Source: Butyrivibrio sp. (lineage in GTDB: Bacteria > Bacillota > Clostridia > Lachnospirales > Lachnospiraceae). From it: 46,598 nt of DNA. The DNA is taken from positions 1 to 46,598 of the forward strand of contig JAEEXE010000024.1 of the NCBI GenBank assembly GCA_016291375.1, given 5' to 3'. A program made the position numbers and the translations under genes. This document shows positions 9,073 through 17,369 of this stretch, in pieces; the first letter of the stretch is position 1; each line of letters starts with the position of its first letter. The notes beneath the pieces were generated by a model that saw only the letters and a program-made list of their open reading frames with translations, was not told the DNA's origin and did no database searches.

Positions 9073-9933
9073 TTACTTGTGTCTGGTTATCCTCTTCCTA
9101 TATTGAAAAGGCGTAACCTCCATCTGTTTCTTGAATACTCTCTCAAAGTATGTGAGGCTGTCGTAGCCCAGCATATTAGCGATCTGAGTCATGGTGTACT
9201 TATCGTTCATAAGATACTCTTTGCTGGCTGCGATCCTGCAAAGATTGATGTACTCAGATATGGTAAAATTAGTTACTTCTTTGAATATCCTGCACAGATA
9301 GGAATTACTCATATAAAAGAGCTTAGAAAGGGTGTCCACCGAATCAATCTTGGCATAATTATCCGCAATATAATCCGCGACCTGATGAACCCTCTTTTGC
9401 TTCTCCACATGGAGTTTCACACCGTCTTCGCTAAACTTTATGGCCTTTGAATTCTCCCACTTTTCATGTTCGGAGAAGAAACGAAGAACCGCCAGTTTTA
9501 CCTTGGTCTCTCTGGTATCCGAACTATCTTCCTTTTCCACATTTTCTATAGCTTCAAGCACCTGTCTAAAGCTATCTATATCTTCAACCTGATACACACC
9601 GTGATGCGAGGTAAAAAAACTTTGTAAATCAATCCCAAGATAGTCGCAAAGAGGGCTAAATACGCTCTCTTCAAGTTCAATTAGTAATCTGTCGTGATAC
9701 TTTCCGCCAATAATACAGGTCTTAGCTATCATTTTTTTATCAATAATAGCCAAACACCCTTTCTTCATTCTGTAGCACACTCCGTCAACGAAAAAATATC
9801 TTTCGCCGTCGAAGATATATTGAAGCTGATACTCGTTGTGATAAAAGCCGAGTTTAGCAGTAAAGTCCTGACTTCTGGCTACACGTCCCACTGCTATACC
9901 ATTAAATTTTTCTCTATAAAATGAACTATACAT
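9073..9933 (-). CDS. AraC family transcriptional regulator
   Basis: This 286-residue protein has an N-terminal cupin-like sensing half (about 1-130) and a C-terminal double helix-turn-helix (about 185-282). The second helix-turn-helix carries the family signature (MTQIANMLGYDSLTYFERVFKK, then PFQYRKR). The ATG follows AAAGGAG. It sits between the transporter operon downstream on the same strand and the divergent GH43 gene, so it most likely senses an imported sugar and activates both. Candidate sites are described at 8969-8979 and 9993-10003. Confidence 0.93.
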   Translation of the reverse strand: MYSSFYREKFNGIAVGRVARSQDFTAKLGFYHNEYQLQYIFDGERYFFVDGVCYRMKKGCLAIIDKKMIAKTCIIGGKYHDRLLIELEESVFSPLCDYLGIDLQSFFTSHHGVYQVEDIDSFRQVLEAIENVEKEDSSDTRETKVKLAVLRFFSEHEKWENSKAIKFSEDGVKLHVEKQKRVHQVADYIADNYAKIDSVDTLSKLFYMSNSYLCRIFKEVTNFTISEYINLCRIAASKEYLMNDKYTMTQIANMLGYDSLTYFERVFKKQMEVTPFQYRKRITRHK

Positions 9934-9992
9934 TTGGCTCCTTTAATGCTAATGTAATTGTCATAATGAAATCACATATTTGTTCTTTGAAT

Positions 9993-10003
9993 GATGTCTT
10001 CCG
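9993..10003 (-). promoter_or_regulatory. Candidate AraC-regulator site in the araC/GH43 divergent region
   Basis: CGGAAGACATC on the minus strand matches 10 of 11 bases of the site at 8969-8979. It is 60 bp upstream of the regulator start and 34 bp upstream of the GH43 start, so one bound dimer could serve both. Confidence 0.45.
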
Positions 10004-10036
10004 CAATATCATTATCAATATGTGAGGTATATTTAT

Positions 10037-10900
10037 ATGTTATTACAAGAAATAAATATTCGCGACCCCTTTATTTTACCTAATAACGGAATATATTATC
10101 TTTTTGGCACCAGAGCAAAGACTTGCTGGGGCAAAGCCGATGGATTCGACGGATATAGGAGTACCGACCTTGTGAACTGGGATGGACCTTTTGAGGTGTT
10201 CCATCGCCCTGAAGGCTTCTGGGCCGACAAGAATTACTGGGCACCTGAGGTTCATGAATATAATGGAGCCTTCTATATGTTCGCAACCTTCAACTCTGAA
10301 GCTCTGGACAAAAAAGGTACTATGATCCTAAAGGCAGATAATCCTCTTGGTCCCTATCACATCCACAGTGAAGGTAAGATAACTCCCGATGAGTGGAACT
10401 GTCTTGACGGAACCTTCTATGTTTCCCAAAAAGGCAAGCCTTATATGGTCTTTTCTCATGAATGGGTTGATATAGGAGATGGCGAGATCTGCGCCGTAGA
10501 ACTTTCTGATGATTTAAAAAAAGCTGTATCAGAGCCTCAGACTTTGTTTGCAGCATCCTCTGCTAAGCCCTGGGGTACTCCCATAACTCACAGGAACTGG
10601 AACGGCCCCGTGTATGTGACTGATGGGCCATTTATGTACAGAACAGGTGACGGGCTGCTTATAATGCTCTGGGCAACTTTTTCTGATGGCAACTACGCGG
10701 AGGGAATCGCAAGATCGGATAACGGAGAAATAGACGGAAACTGGTCTGTGGATGAAGTCCCGCTCTTTGCTCAAGACGGCGGACACGGCATGCTTTTCAA
10801 AGCCTTTGACGGGCAGCTGTATCTGGTCCTTCACCAGCCAAACGAAACTCCCCTGGAACACCCGGTCCTTATACCTCTTTTGGAAGATTGCCTGGAATAA
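10037..10900 (+). CDS. GH43 family glycosidase
   Basis: GH43 enzymes are five-bladed beta-propellers, mostly beta-xylosidases or alpha-L-arabinofuranosidases. The INIRDPFIL segment near the N-terminus carries the expected catalytic-base Asp, and CLDGTFYVS carries the central Asp. Where many members have EGP with the catalytic-acid Glu, this one has TDGPFMYR. YWAPEVH is also typical of the fold. The ATG at 10037 is chosen because GAGG lies 9 bp upstream; the longer frame starts with GTG at 10022 inside that region. No signal peptide is present, so it is cytoplasmic (287 residues). It is divergent from the AraC regulator and probably completes breakdown of the imported oligosaccharide. Confidence 0.88.
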   Translation: MLLQEINIRDPFILPNNGIYYLFGTRAKTCWGKADGFDGYRSTDLVNWDGPFEVFHRPEGFWADKNYWAPEVHEYNGAFYMFATFNSEALDKKGTMILKADNPLGPYHIHSEGKITPDEWNCLDGTFYVSQKGKPYMVFSHEWVDIGDGEICAVELSDDLKKAVSEPQTLFAASSAKPWGTPITHRNWNGPVYVTDGPFMYRTGDGLLIMLWATFSDGNYAEGIARSDNGEIDGNWSVDEVPLFAQDGGHGMLFKAFDGQLYLVLHQPNETPLEHPVLIPLLEDCLE

Positions 10901-10919
10901 ATGGTTTATGATACAAGAA

Positions 10920-11054
10920 AGAATGTCGCTTGCGACATTCTCGCGCCGAGCGCGGTTGCTGAAGGCAACATATTCCTATCGCGCGAGTGCGCAGCCATAG
11001 CGGAGCGCTTTTTATGATATAGGAATTTCGGAGAAATTTCCTATATCATAAAAA
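10920..11054 (+). repeat. Structured intergenic repeat, copy A
   Basis: Three stem-loops in order. Hairpin 1 (10920-10941) is a perfect 10-bp stem with loop TT. Hairpin 2 has an inner stem 10955-10959/10965-10969 and an outer stem 10950-10954/10980-10984. Hairpin 3 (11009-11054) is about 21 bp with one bulged base. A 21-nt core at 10987-11007 (GTGCGCAGCCATAGCGGAGC plus G) matches copy B (35681-35701) at 19 positions. The stems pair in both copies although their sequences differ. I cannot assign it to a named RNA or repeat family. It lies between the convergent GH43 and tig genes. Confidence 0.75.
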
Positions 11055-11057
11055 ATA

Positions 11058-11085
11058 AGGCTGCGCACTGTTTAGTGCGCAGCCT
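11058..11085 (-). terminator. Terminator of tig, sharing the repeat core
   Basis: A perfect 12-bp GC-rich stem with GTTT loop (arms 11058-11069 and 11074-11085) is followed on the minus strand by TTATTTTTTAT, 17 bp after the tig stop. Its right arm repeats AGTGCGCAGCC found in the core of repeat copy A (10986-10996), so the left arm can also pair with that core. Confidence 0.85.
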
Positions 11086-11101
11086 ATTAAAATTCAAGAG
11101 A

Positions 11102-12592
11102 TTACTCTTCTGTCTTTTTCTTTCTTGTTGTCTTCTTGGGCTTCTCTTCTGCCTCAGCAGCCTCTGTTGTCTTAGCTGTCTTGGTTGTCTTAGTAGCCTT
11201 TGTAGCAGTCTTAGTTGTTGTCTTCTTAGCTGCAGTCTTCTTAGCAGGCTTCTCTTCCTTAGCTGCATCGTCCTTCTTGGCAGCAGCCTTCTTAGTAGCC
11301 TTCTTAGCGCTTTCCTTAACGTTCTCTACAAGGAAATCAGCAGCCTTCTGAACAGCAAGGTCGCTCTTCATCATCTTCTTCTCAGCGTCAGACATGAGCT
11401 CCTTAAGCTTATCAAGCTCCATTCTGTACTGAGTAGCCATCTTCTCAAGCTCTTTCTCGAAGTCTTCTTCAGTAACCTCGATCTTCTCCTTAGCTGCAAC
11501 AGCCTCAAGAACAAGTCTTGACTTGATTCTCTCGATAGCCTGAGGCTTAACCTGCTCAAGCATCTTGTCTACAGTGTTACCTGTATACTGAAGATACTGA
11601 TCCATGTTCATACCCTGCATCTGAAGTCTCTGAGCAAAATCATTAACGATCTGTCTAGCCTGAGTCTCAACCATTGCCTCAGGAAGCTCCATCTCTGAAT
11701 CCTCAACAACGGCTCTTACAACTGTATCTTCTCTCTTAGCCTTCTCCTCGTTAGTCTTCTTCTCAACGAGCTTGTTCTTAACGTCTTCCTTGTACTCAGC
11801 AAGTGTATCGAAATCAGATACATCGCTTGCAAACTCATCATTGAGCTCAGGAAGTTCCTTAGCCTTGATAGCCTTGATAGTGCACTTGAAAGTAGCATCC
11901 TTACCTGCAAGGTCCTCAGCCTGGTAATCCTTAGGGAATGTAACGTTTACATCGCCTTCCTTACCGATCTCGAATCCGATAAGCTGATCCTCAAATCCGG
12001 GGATGAATGAACCTGAACCGATTGTAAGAGGATAATCTGTTCCCTTTCCGCCCTGGAAAGCAACACCGTCAACGAATCCCTCGAAATCAAGAGTTACGAT
12101 ATCATCCTTCTGTACTGCTCTGTCTGTAACTTCAACAGTTCTTGCGTTGGTGTTTCTCTGCTTGTCGATCTCAGCATCAACATCTGCGTCTGTAACGTCG
12201 ATGTCCATCTTCTCGACCTCAACACCCTTATATTTTCCAAGCTTAACCGGAGGCTTAAGAGCAACTTCTGCTGTGAAAATGAAGTCCTTACCTGCCTCGA
12301 GCTGCTCAACGTCGATCTTAGGTGAAGATACTACATCCTCTCCACACTCCTCAACAGCCTTGGGATACTCTGTCTCGATCAGCTCATTAGCTGCATCCTC
12401 GTAGAATACTCCCTTACCGTACATCTGCTCGATCATCTTACGAGGAGCCTTACCCTTACGGAATCCGGGAAGCTGAATCTTGTTCTTATTCTTCTCATAG
12501 GCTTTCTGAATGGCCTTCTCAAGCTGCTCTGCAGATACTTCAATCTTGAGCTTAGCCATGCTCTTCTCAAGCTTCTCAACTGTTACGCTCAT
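11102..12592 (-). CDS. tig: Trigger factor with extended basic C-terminal tail
   Basis: Trigger factor is the ribosome-bound chaperone and peptidyl-prolyl isomerase that meets nascent chains. The ribosome-binding loop GFRKGKAP is at 43-50, the FKBP-like domain at roughly 150-245, and the helical chaperone arms follow. At 496 residues it is longer than the usual 430 or so, because residues 427-496 form a Lys/Thr/Ala/Glu-rich tail resembling histone-H1-like repeats. The ATG follows GGAGG. A promoter-like extended -10 lies about 95 bp upstream. In related genomes tig is followed by clpP-clpX; here that pair is 8.3 kb downstream. Confidence 0.97.
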   Translation of the reverse strand: MSVTVEKLEKSMAKLKIEVSAEQLEKAIQKAYEKNKNKIQLPGFRKGKAPRKMIEQMYGKGVFYEDAANELIETEYPKAVEECGEDVVSSPKIDVEQLEAGKDFIFTAEVALKPPVKLGKYKGVEVEKMDIDVTDADVDAEIDKQRNTNARTVEVTDRAVQKDDIVTLDFEGFVDGVAFQGGKGTDYPLTIGSGSFIPGFEDQLIGFEIGKEGDVNVTFPKDYQAEDLAGKDATFKCTIKAIKAKELPELNDEFASDVSDFDTLAEYKEDVKNKLVEKKTNEEKAKREDTVVRAVVEDSEMELPEAMVETQARQIVNDFAQRLQMQGMNMDQYLQYTGNTVDKMLEQVKPQAIERIKSRLVLEAVAAKEKIEVTEEDFEKELEKMATQYRMELDKLKELMSDAEKKMMKSDLAVQKAADFLVENVKESAKKATKKAAAKKDDAAKEEKPAKKTAAKKTTTKTATKATKTTKTAKTTEAAEAEEKPKKTTRKKKTEE

Positions 12593-12686
12593 TTTTGTCT
12601 GTTTCCTCCTAAAAAATATTTATGTAAAGAGGCGGTTCTATGGTATCCGCACTCTTCTTGCCTGTTTGTAGGCACAATCGCTACAG

Positions 12687-12695
12687 ATTATAACA
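12687..12695 (-). promoter_or_regulatory. Extended -10 promoter of tig
   Basis: The minus strand reads TGTTATAAT, a perfect TATAAT with TGN. The transcript would have a leader of about 90 nt containing two small hairpins (TGCCT/AGGCA and GCGG/CCGC arms). Confidence 0.55.
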
Positions 12696-13036
12696 TAACG
12701 GAATATTAATTACCATATTTTTTTGTATTCTTTTTAAGAGATCAGATCCATAAGATCATCATCAAAAATTAATCTGATCCACATGATTCCTTGTATTGTA
12801 AAAATACACAGTAATCTTAGGCTCTTACTGTTAAAAATGACGATTTTTCATTTTTTTATAAATTTTGTTTCACTTTAAAAAAAATGGACGAAATAAAAAT
12901 ATAATCAGCGCGTCAAAACATTAAATCTTTATAAAAAATGCCCATCAATACGCCTATAATAGTAGGAAACTAGTATAATTTCTTTATAAGGTTAAACGTT
13001 AAACGCGTGTGGTAGTTCAATTTATTATTCTTATGT
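12696..13036. other. AT-rich divergent intergenic region (tig/chemoreceptor)
   Basis: There is no convincing reading frame or RNA gene in this stretch. It is very AT-rich and holds the tig promoter at one end. At 12922-12947 there is a weak sigma-28-like pattern (TAAA, 14 bp, GCCCATCA) suited to a chemotaxis gene, but its spacing is one base short. A TATAAT at 12955-12960 is an alternative -10. Confidence 0.4.
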
Positions 13037-13050
13037 TGGAGGCAGATTAA

Positions 13051-15066
13051 ATGGCAAAGGATTCCAAACCAAAAAAGAAAAACAGCACTATCCCATTCAA
13101 AGACAGCATTAAAACCAAGCTGATAGCTATCATGCTCCTGGTCGCAGCCGTTCCACTTATCGTATCAGTAATAGTAAGCTACGTATCATCCACATCTAAA
13201 GCGGTTTCTGATGCGGAAGCTTCTCTTAGCTGGCAAGCATCGTACATTCGCTCTGAATATGACGGTATCATAAACCAGAACCTTATGAGTATTCAGGCAG
13301 CCGCTAAATCCCCATCTACTATCAGATTCATGGAAAATCAGGGCAATATTACATTCCTTGAAGAAGCGGCTAAATATCTCGCAGAAATCGATGCTATGCT
13401 TGATGACGGCAATATCACCGTTCTGACTGGTGCCGACGGTATGCAGGTTCTCCGTAATAAAGGTAAACTTGTTGATGTAGGCAAAAGAGAATATTTCCAG
13501 GCGGCCATGAACGGCGAAACATATGCTTCAGATGTTATCGTATCCGCTTCAACCGGCGTTCGTCAGATGACAATGTCCACACCCATCTACGGATCAAACG
13601 GAAAGGTTATCGGAATTGTTCAGCGTAACTACGACATGAACGAGTTCCATAAATTATTGGAAAAAGAAGCTGACGATGCTTTCATCACTGACAGAACAGG
13701 TCTTGTCGCTGCTCATGCTCAGTATGAGATCACACCGGACAACGAAGATGACAGAAGTAAATCAACATTTATGACTTCCGGTCTTGAGAAAGGTGTATAT
13801 CAGACAGATACAGGAAGAGGTTACAAGGCTATCGTTGCCTACGTTAAATCTCCACTTACAGGCTATACGATATGTACCGCTTCAAACACCAAGATTGTTA
13901 CCGCCAATGCAAGGTCAGCAGCCACAGCTGTTGTAGCCGTAGGATTTATCTTACTTATACTTGCATCTATAATTTCCGTAAGAATGGCAATATCTTTTAC
14001 AAACCCTGTCAACGAGGTGAACACATCTCTTGCACAGCTTGCCGGTGGTAAATTTGCCAAGGTTGAGAAGTATACAAAGAGAAAAGACGAATTCGGAATG
14101 ATCATCAACAATACCAACAGCGTTATCCAGACACTGTCGGATATTGTTACCAATATTAAAAACTCTGCTATGAATCTGGGCGAATCCTCAGAAGAGCTGG
14201 CAGATATGGCCAACCAGATCTCACAGACGGCTGATGACGTTTCTAACGCAGTTCAGGAAATTGCTTCAGGTGCCACACAGCAGGCTGATGAGATTCAGAA
14301 GGCATCTGAAAATGTTGTTCAGATCGGTTCAGCAGTTTCGGATGTTCAGGATTCTACAGGAACACTTGAATCTCTTGCTTCACGCATGAAAGATGCTTCG
14401 GAAGCCTCTTCACAGTCGCTTTCAGCTCTTCAGGATTCAAGCACCAGCATGACCGAAAAGATTGACGACATTTCAAGAACTATTTCCGCTACTCAGGAAG
14501 CGGTATCCAATATCAACGAAAAGGTTGAAGGAATTTCTTCAATCGCAACACAGACCAACCTTCTTTCACTCAATGCTTCCATCGAGGCTGCAAGAGCAGG
14601 AGAAGCAGGAAAAGGATTTGCGGTTGTTGCTGAAGAGATTGGAAAGCTTGCAGATGATTCCAAGCAGATGGCAGATGAGATCCGCCAGCAGATGGATGTC
14701 CTTCTTGAACAGAGTAAGGCAGCCGTTGCAGCTTCGGATGAAGTCAGAAAAGGAAATCTCGATCAGCAGAGCGCTCTTGGTGAAACCCTTGTTTCCGTAA
14801 AGGGAATGCTTGCAGATATCAGCGAGACCGTTACAGGTGTTCAGACAATCTCCTCAGGAGCAGAAAGCTGCGTATCTTCCAAGAATGTTGTATCGGATTC
14901 CATGTCTTCACTTTCCGCTATTTCTCAGCAGAATGCTGCATCTTCAGAGCAGACAGGTGCATCCATGGAAGAGCTCTCAGCAACAGTTACCACTCTTGCA
15001 AGCTCAGCCGGCAACCTAAAAGAAATCGCAGAAAAGCTCAACGAAGACATGAAGTTCTTCCAGTAA
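13051..15066 (+). CDS. Methyl-accepting chemotaxis protein with dCache sensor
   Basis: This is a membrane chemoreceptor that signals to CheA/CheW. The 671 residues comprise TM1 (about 24-46), an extracellular dCache domain (about 50-285, including [18 protein letters not shown]), TM2 (about 289-311), HAMP (about 312-365) and the cytoplasmic signalling coiled coil with a conserved tip ([20 protein letters not shown], then [15 protein letters not shown]). The ATG follows TGGAGG. No C-terminal CheR pentapeptide is evident; it ends EDMKFFQ. The ligand is unknown. No other motility gene lies in the window, so it is an orphan receptor. Confidence 0.96.
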   Translation: MAKDSKPKKKNSTIPFKDSIKTKLIAIMLLVAAVPLIVSVIVSYVSSTSKAVSDAEASLSWQASYIRSEYDGIINQNLMSIQAAAKSPSTIRFMENQGNITFLEEAAKYLAEIDAMLDDGNITVLTGADGMQVLRNKGKLVDVGKREYFQAAMNGETYASDVIVSASTGVRQMTMSTPIYGSNGKVIGIVQRNYDMNEFHKLLEKEADDAFITDRTGLVAAHAQYEITPDNEDDRSKSTFMTSGLEKGVYQTDTGRGYKAIVAYVKSPLTGYTICTASNTKIVTANARSAATAVVAVGFILLILASIISVRMAISFTNPVNEVNTSLAQLAGGKFAKVEKYTKRKDEFGMIINNTNSVIQTLSDIVTNIKNSAMNLGESSEELADMANQISQTADDVSNAVQEIASGATQQADEIQKASENVVQIGSAVSDVQDSTGTLESLASRMKDASEASSQSLSALQDSSTSMTEKIDDISRTISATQEAVSNINEKVEGISSIATQTNLLSLNASIEAARAGEAGKGFAVVAEEIGKLADDSKQMADEIRQQMDVLLEQSKAAVAASDEVRKGNLDQQSALGETLVSVKGMLADISETVTGVQTISSGAESCVSSKNVVSDSMSSLSAISQQNAASSEQTGASMEELSATVTTLASSAGNLKEIAEKLNEDMKFFQ

Positions 15067-15076
15067 ATGCCAATCC

Positions 15077-15113
15077 AAAGGCGCCTACCGCACCCGGTAG
15101 ACGCCTTTTTTAT
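15077..15113 (+). terminator. Terminator of the chemoreceptor gene
   Basis: A stem of about 12 bp with one mismatch (AGGCGCCTACCG/CGGTAGACGCCT) is followed by six T, 11 bp after the stop. The foldback element begins 3 bp later. Confidence 0.85.
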
Positions 15114-15115
15114 TT

Positions 15116-15739
15116 ATTATAGTGAAACTTCCCACGCCTTGGGGGCGAACCTTAACTGCAATCTTTTTGCTGCGCATCTCAAAACATTATATTGGCGTAA
15201 GGGTTGGATAAACATATGCTGCGCTTCATAAACTCACAGATGCACCAAAGAATTTTTAGGCTGTTCATGCAGATGATTTTATAGCCTCGTATGTTTTTCT
15301 TAAGGTCAACGATCACTTTCCTGCATGCGGAGAAAACTGTCTGAAGCAGGGCGCTTAAGAACATATAATAGTCATGGTCATTGTCCGCAAAGCGGACTAA
15401 AACAATAAATAAAAACACGAATCCTCAAACTTATTAAGCTTGGGAATTCGTGTTTTTATTTATTGTTGGTGCTGTGCACCGTATGACCATGACTCATAAA
15501 CATATATTAGCGCCCTGCAAGTTTTTTCGAGAGCATGCAAATGGAAAGTGATCTGACCTTTAGAAAAACAAGAGGGTATAACGAAGCTGCATGAACAGCT
15601 ACAAATTCTAAGGTGCATCTGCTCAGACAACTTCGCGCAGCATATATCCAACCCTTACGCCAATATAATTTCGATGCAATGCAGCAAAAAGATTGCAGTT
15701 AAGGTTCGCCCCCCAAGGCGTGGGAAGTTTCAGTATAAT
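15116..15739. repeat. 624-bp foldback element (giant imperfect palindrome)
   Basis: The whole interval reads as one inverted repeat with arms of about 290-310 bp. Paired blocks: 15123-15173 with 15681-15732 (51 bp, a single one-base bulge), 15186-15210 with 15645-15669 (25 bp, perfect), 15214-15224 with 15635-15645 (11 bp), several 9-13 bp blocks, and the apex 15401-15422 with 15446-15467 (22 bp, perfect). Mismatches cluster between blocks like internal loops. Two minus-strand frames inside (15179-15418 and 15460-15651) lack convincing start signals and are not called. It fills the gap between the convergent chemoreceptor and LURP-one-like genes. A shorter relative is at 22201-22266. Confidence 0.9.
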
Positions 15740-15746
15740 CACTAAC

Positions 15747-16652
15747 TTAATTGCTCTTCTCGGAGTCTACTACGTTGTCGCAGATGATTGCCATTGCTAT
15801 CATCAGATCTTTGCTAGCCTCGTCGTAGATGCGAATGCGGTAGCAGTCCTGCCAGATAGTCTGTGCCGTATCGATGTGACCTATGAGGTGTCCTCCGACC
15901 TTTATGTCATAATCAAATGCCAAAAGATCTCCGGCAATAACAAGTTCTTTTCCATTGATGGTACCTACAAGTTCAGGAGATGTAAGTTTTAACTTTTTCT
16001 TTATCTTACCAATGGTCTGCCCATCGATACTGATAGTGTATTCAGGCAGTATTGCAACAAGCTTCTTCTTTAGTTTGATAACCTCTCTTCCGTCTCTTTG
16101 AACTGAGAAGTTAAGCCTTGTGATATCCCCCTCAACATGATATACCGCGGACTCTTTTTCATCATAAATATCAAACTTCGGCTTTAAAGAAATCGCTTTC
16201 TGCTTCATGAAGTAATTGATGGCATGACCTGTGGAGGTACTTATCGCAGCTAATACAGTGCTCTTTGTAACCTCAATTCCCTCTTGAAGCTTGGTAATTA
16301 CATCAGCAAGCTCTTCAACGGCGTGGTCTGCTTCCGATGCGTCCACATCCTTGTGTCCAAGCATCAATCCAAGACCTGCCTCTGCTGCAGTCTGCACTGA
16401 ACTTACACCGTCAGTTCCTATCTTTCCCATAATGATGTTATTACCATCTACACGGGTGAAGATGTCATATTTAAACGATGCGTTTTTATAAAGCACACAT
16501 TGTTTACCGGTTATATCTCCCATTGAAGGCTTTCCAAAACTAACATCTATCTTAGACAGTTTTAAAAGCAGATAATCATTGGTATATCCCTGTTTATTGG
16601 GTACCTTTGCAAATCCTACTCCACCTGATTTTAACGTATCAAACATCCCCAT
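15747..16652 (-). CDS. LURP-one-related / scramblase-fold protein
   Basis: The protein has 301 residues from the ATG at 16652, chosen because AAAGGAGAT lies 8 bp upstream; the longer frame would run into the lipoprotein gene. The N-terminal half (MGMFDTLKSGG onward) is unfamiliar. The C-terminal part (about 154-296) has the repeated beta-strand pattern of LURP-one-related proteins, a Tubby/scramblase-like beta barrel: KFDIYDE, VYHVEGD, YTISIDGQTIGKIKKK, FDYDIKVGG. No signal peptide is seen. It is 43 bp downstream of a lipoprotein gene and probably cotranscribed. A membrane or lipid-associated role is suggested by the fold only. Confidence 0.75.
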   Translation of the reverse strand: MGMFDTLKSGGVGFAKVPNKQGYTNDYLLLKLSKIDVSFGKPSMGDITGKQCVLYKNASFKYDIFTRVDGNNIIMGKIGTDGVSSVQTAAEAGLGLMLGHKDVDASEADHAVEELADVITKLQEGIEVTKSTVLAAISTSTGHAINYFMKQKAISLKPKFDIYDEKESAVYHVEGDITRLNFSVQRDGREVIKLKKKLVAILPEYTISIDGQTIGKIKKKLKLTSPELVGTINGKELVIAGDLLAFDYDIKVGGHLIGHIDTAQTIWQDCYRIRIYDEASKDLMIAMAIICDNVVDSEKSN

Positions 16653-16695
16653 TAGGTTATCTCCTTTGGCACAAACTATTTCCTGGTTTCCTTTA

Positions 16696-17193
16696 TTATT
16701 TGGAAGCTTCCTGATAAAGAGCATCAGCCTCTTCTTCTGTGAGACGAGCGGCGCCATAGATTGTTCCGTCATCATCTACAAGATAGATGTCATCTCCATC
16801 CTCATAGTATCCAATCTGTGTAGCACCTACAGTTACAAGAAGGTACTCTGTTCCGTCATCAAGGGTTGCCTTCTCAACTGTATACTCTGCAGTTACTTCA
16901 TCGCTTGCATCTTTTACAAAAGCAATATCACCAAGGTCGCCTTCAAAAAATGCGATCATAAAATCATTTCCATCAGCATCTGTAGCATAGAATCCATCTA
17001 CATAACTAATATTTGTATCATCTTCACTTGCCTCTGCATCGTCTGAAGCTTCTACTTCTTCCTCTGCCTCGTTCTCTGTCTCTACTACTTCCTTTGTCTC
17101 TACAGCAGCAGTATCTGCCTCATCACCACAAGCAGTGAGAGCAAATGCTCCAAGTACACAAACCATAATCATAGCAACTAACTTCTTTTTCAT
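16696..17193 (-). CDS. Small acidic lipoprotein, unknown function
   Basis: This 165-residue protein has a lipoprotein signal ending LTAC with Cys22, then an acidic linker (about 25-60) rich in Glu, Asp and Ala, then a compact domain (about 62-150) with alternating strands such as VDGFYATDADGNDFMIAFF. I do not recognise the domain. The ATG follows ACGGAGGAAAAG. A palindromic site at 17265-17282 lies 72 bp upstream and is shared with the LuxR-type gene promoter, so that regulator may control it. Confidence 0.85.
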   Translation of the reverse strand: MKKKLVAMIMVCVLGAFALTACGDEADTAAVETKEVVETENEAEEEVEASDDAEASEDDTNISYVDGFYATDADGNDFMIAFFEGDLGDIAFVKDASDEVTAEYTVEKATLDDGTEYLLVTVGATQIGYYEDGDDIYLVDDDGTIYGAARLTEEEADALYQEASK

Positions 17194-17264
17194 TTTTTCT
17201 TTTCCTCCGTAGATAATTAATATTTACAATCATGAATTGTATATTCAAGTTAGCGGGGACAAAA

Positions 17265-17282
17265 GTCACCCTATGGGTACCT
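17265..17282 (-). promoter_or_regulatory. Candidate LuxR/MalT-type operator
   Basis: The near-palindrome AGGTACCCATAGGGTGAC (minus strand) is 72 bp before the lipoprotein start. A closely similar AGGTAACCATAAGGTTAC lies 61 bp before the LuxR-type gene; 14 of 18 bases agree. A -10-like TACAAT follows it by about 24 bp. Confidence 0.5.
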
Positions 17283-17318
17283 TACCTGTTTTTAATTGTC
17301 TGTAGAAATACAAGAAAA

Positions 17319-17348
17319 AAACCATGCACAGTTTCCCATGCATGGTTT
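17319..17348 (-). terminator. Terminator after the LuxR unit
   Basis: A perfect 10-bp stem (AAACCATGCA/TGCATGGTTT) with a 10-nt loop is followed by a T-rich tract on the minus strand, 21 bp after the stop of the small gene at 17370. Confidence 0.75.
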
Positions 17349-17369
17349 CTTAATCTACTCTATTTAGTT

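Noticed and set aside
12922..12947. Sigma-28 promoter for the chemoreceptor
   Set aside because: TAAA and GCCCATCA are near consensus, but the spacer is one base short and a TATAAT lies close by; kept only as a weak note in the intergenic entry.
15179..15651. Two minus-strand frames (79 and 63 codons) inside the foldback element
   Set aside because: They are in opposite arms, are not matching proteins, lack clear ribosome sites, and the interval is better explained by the inverted repeat.
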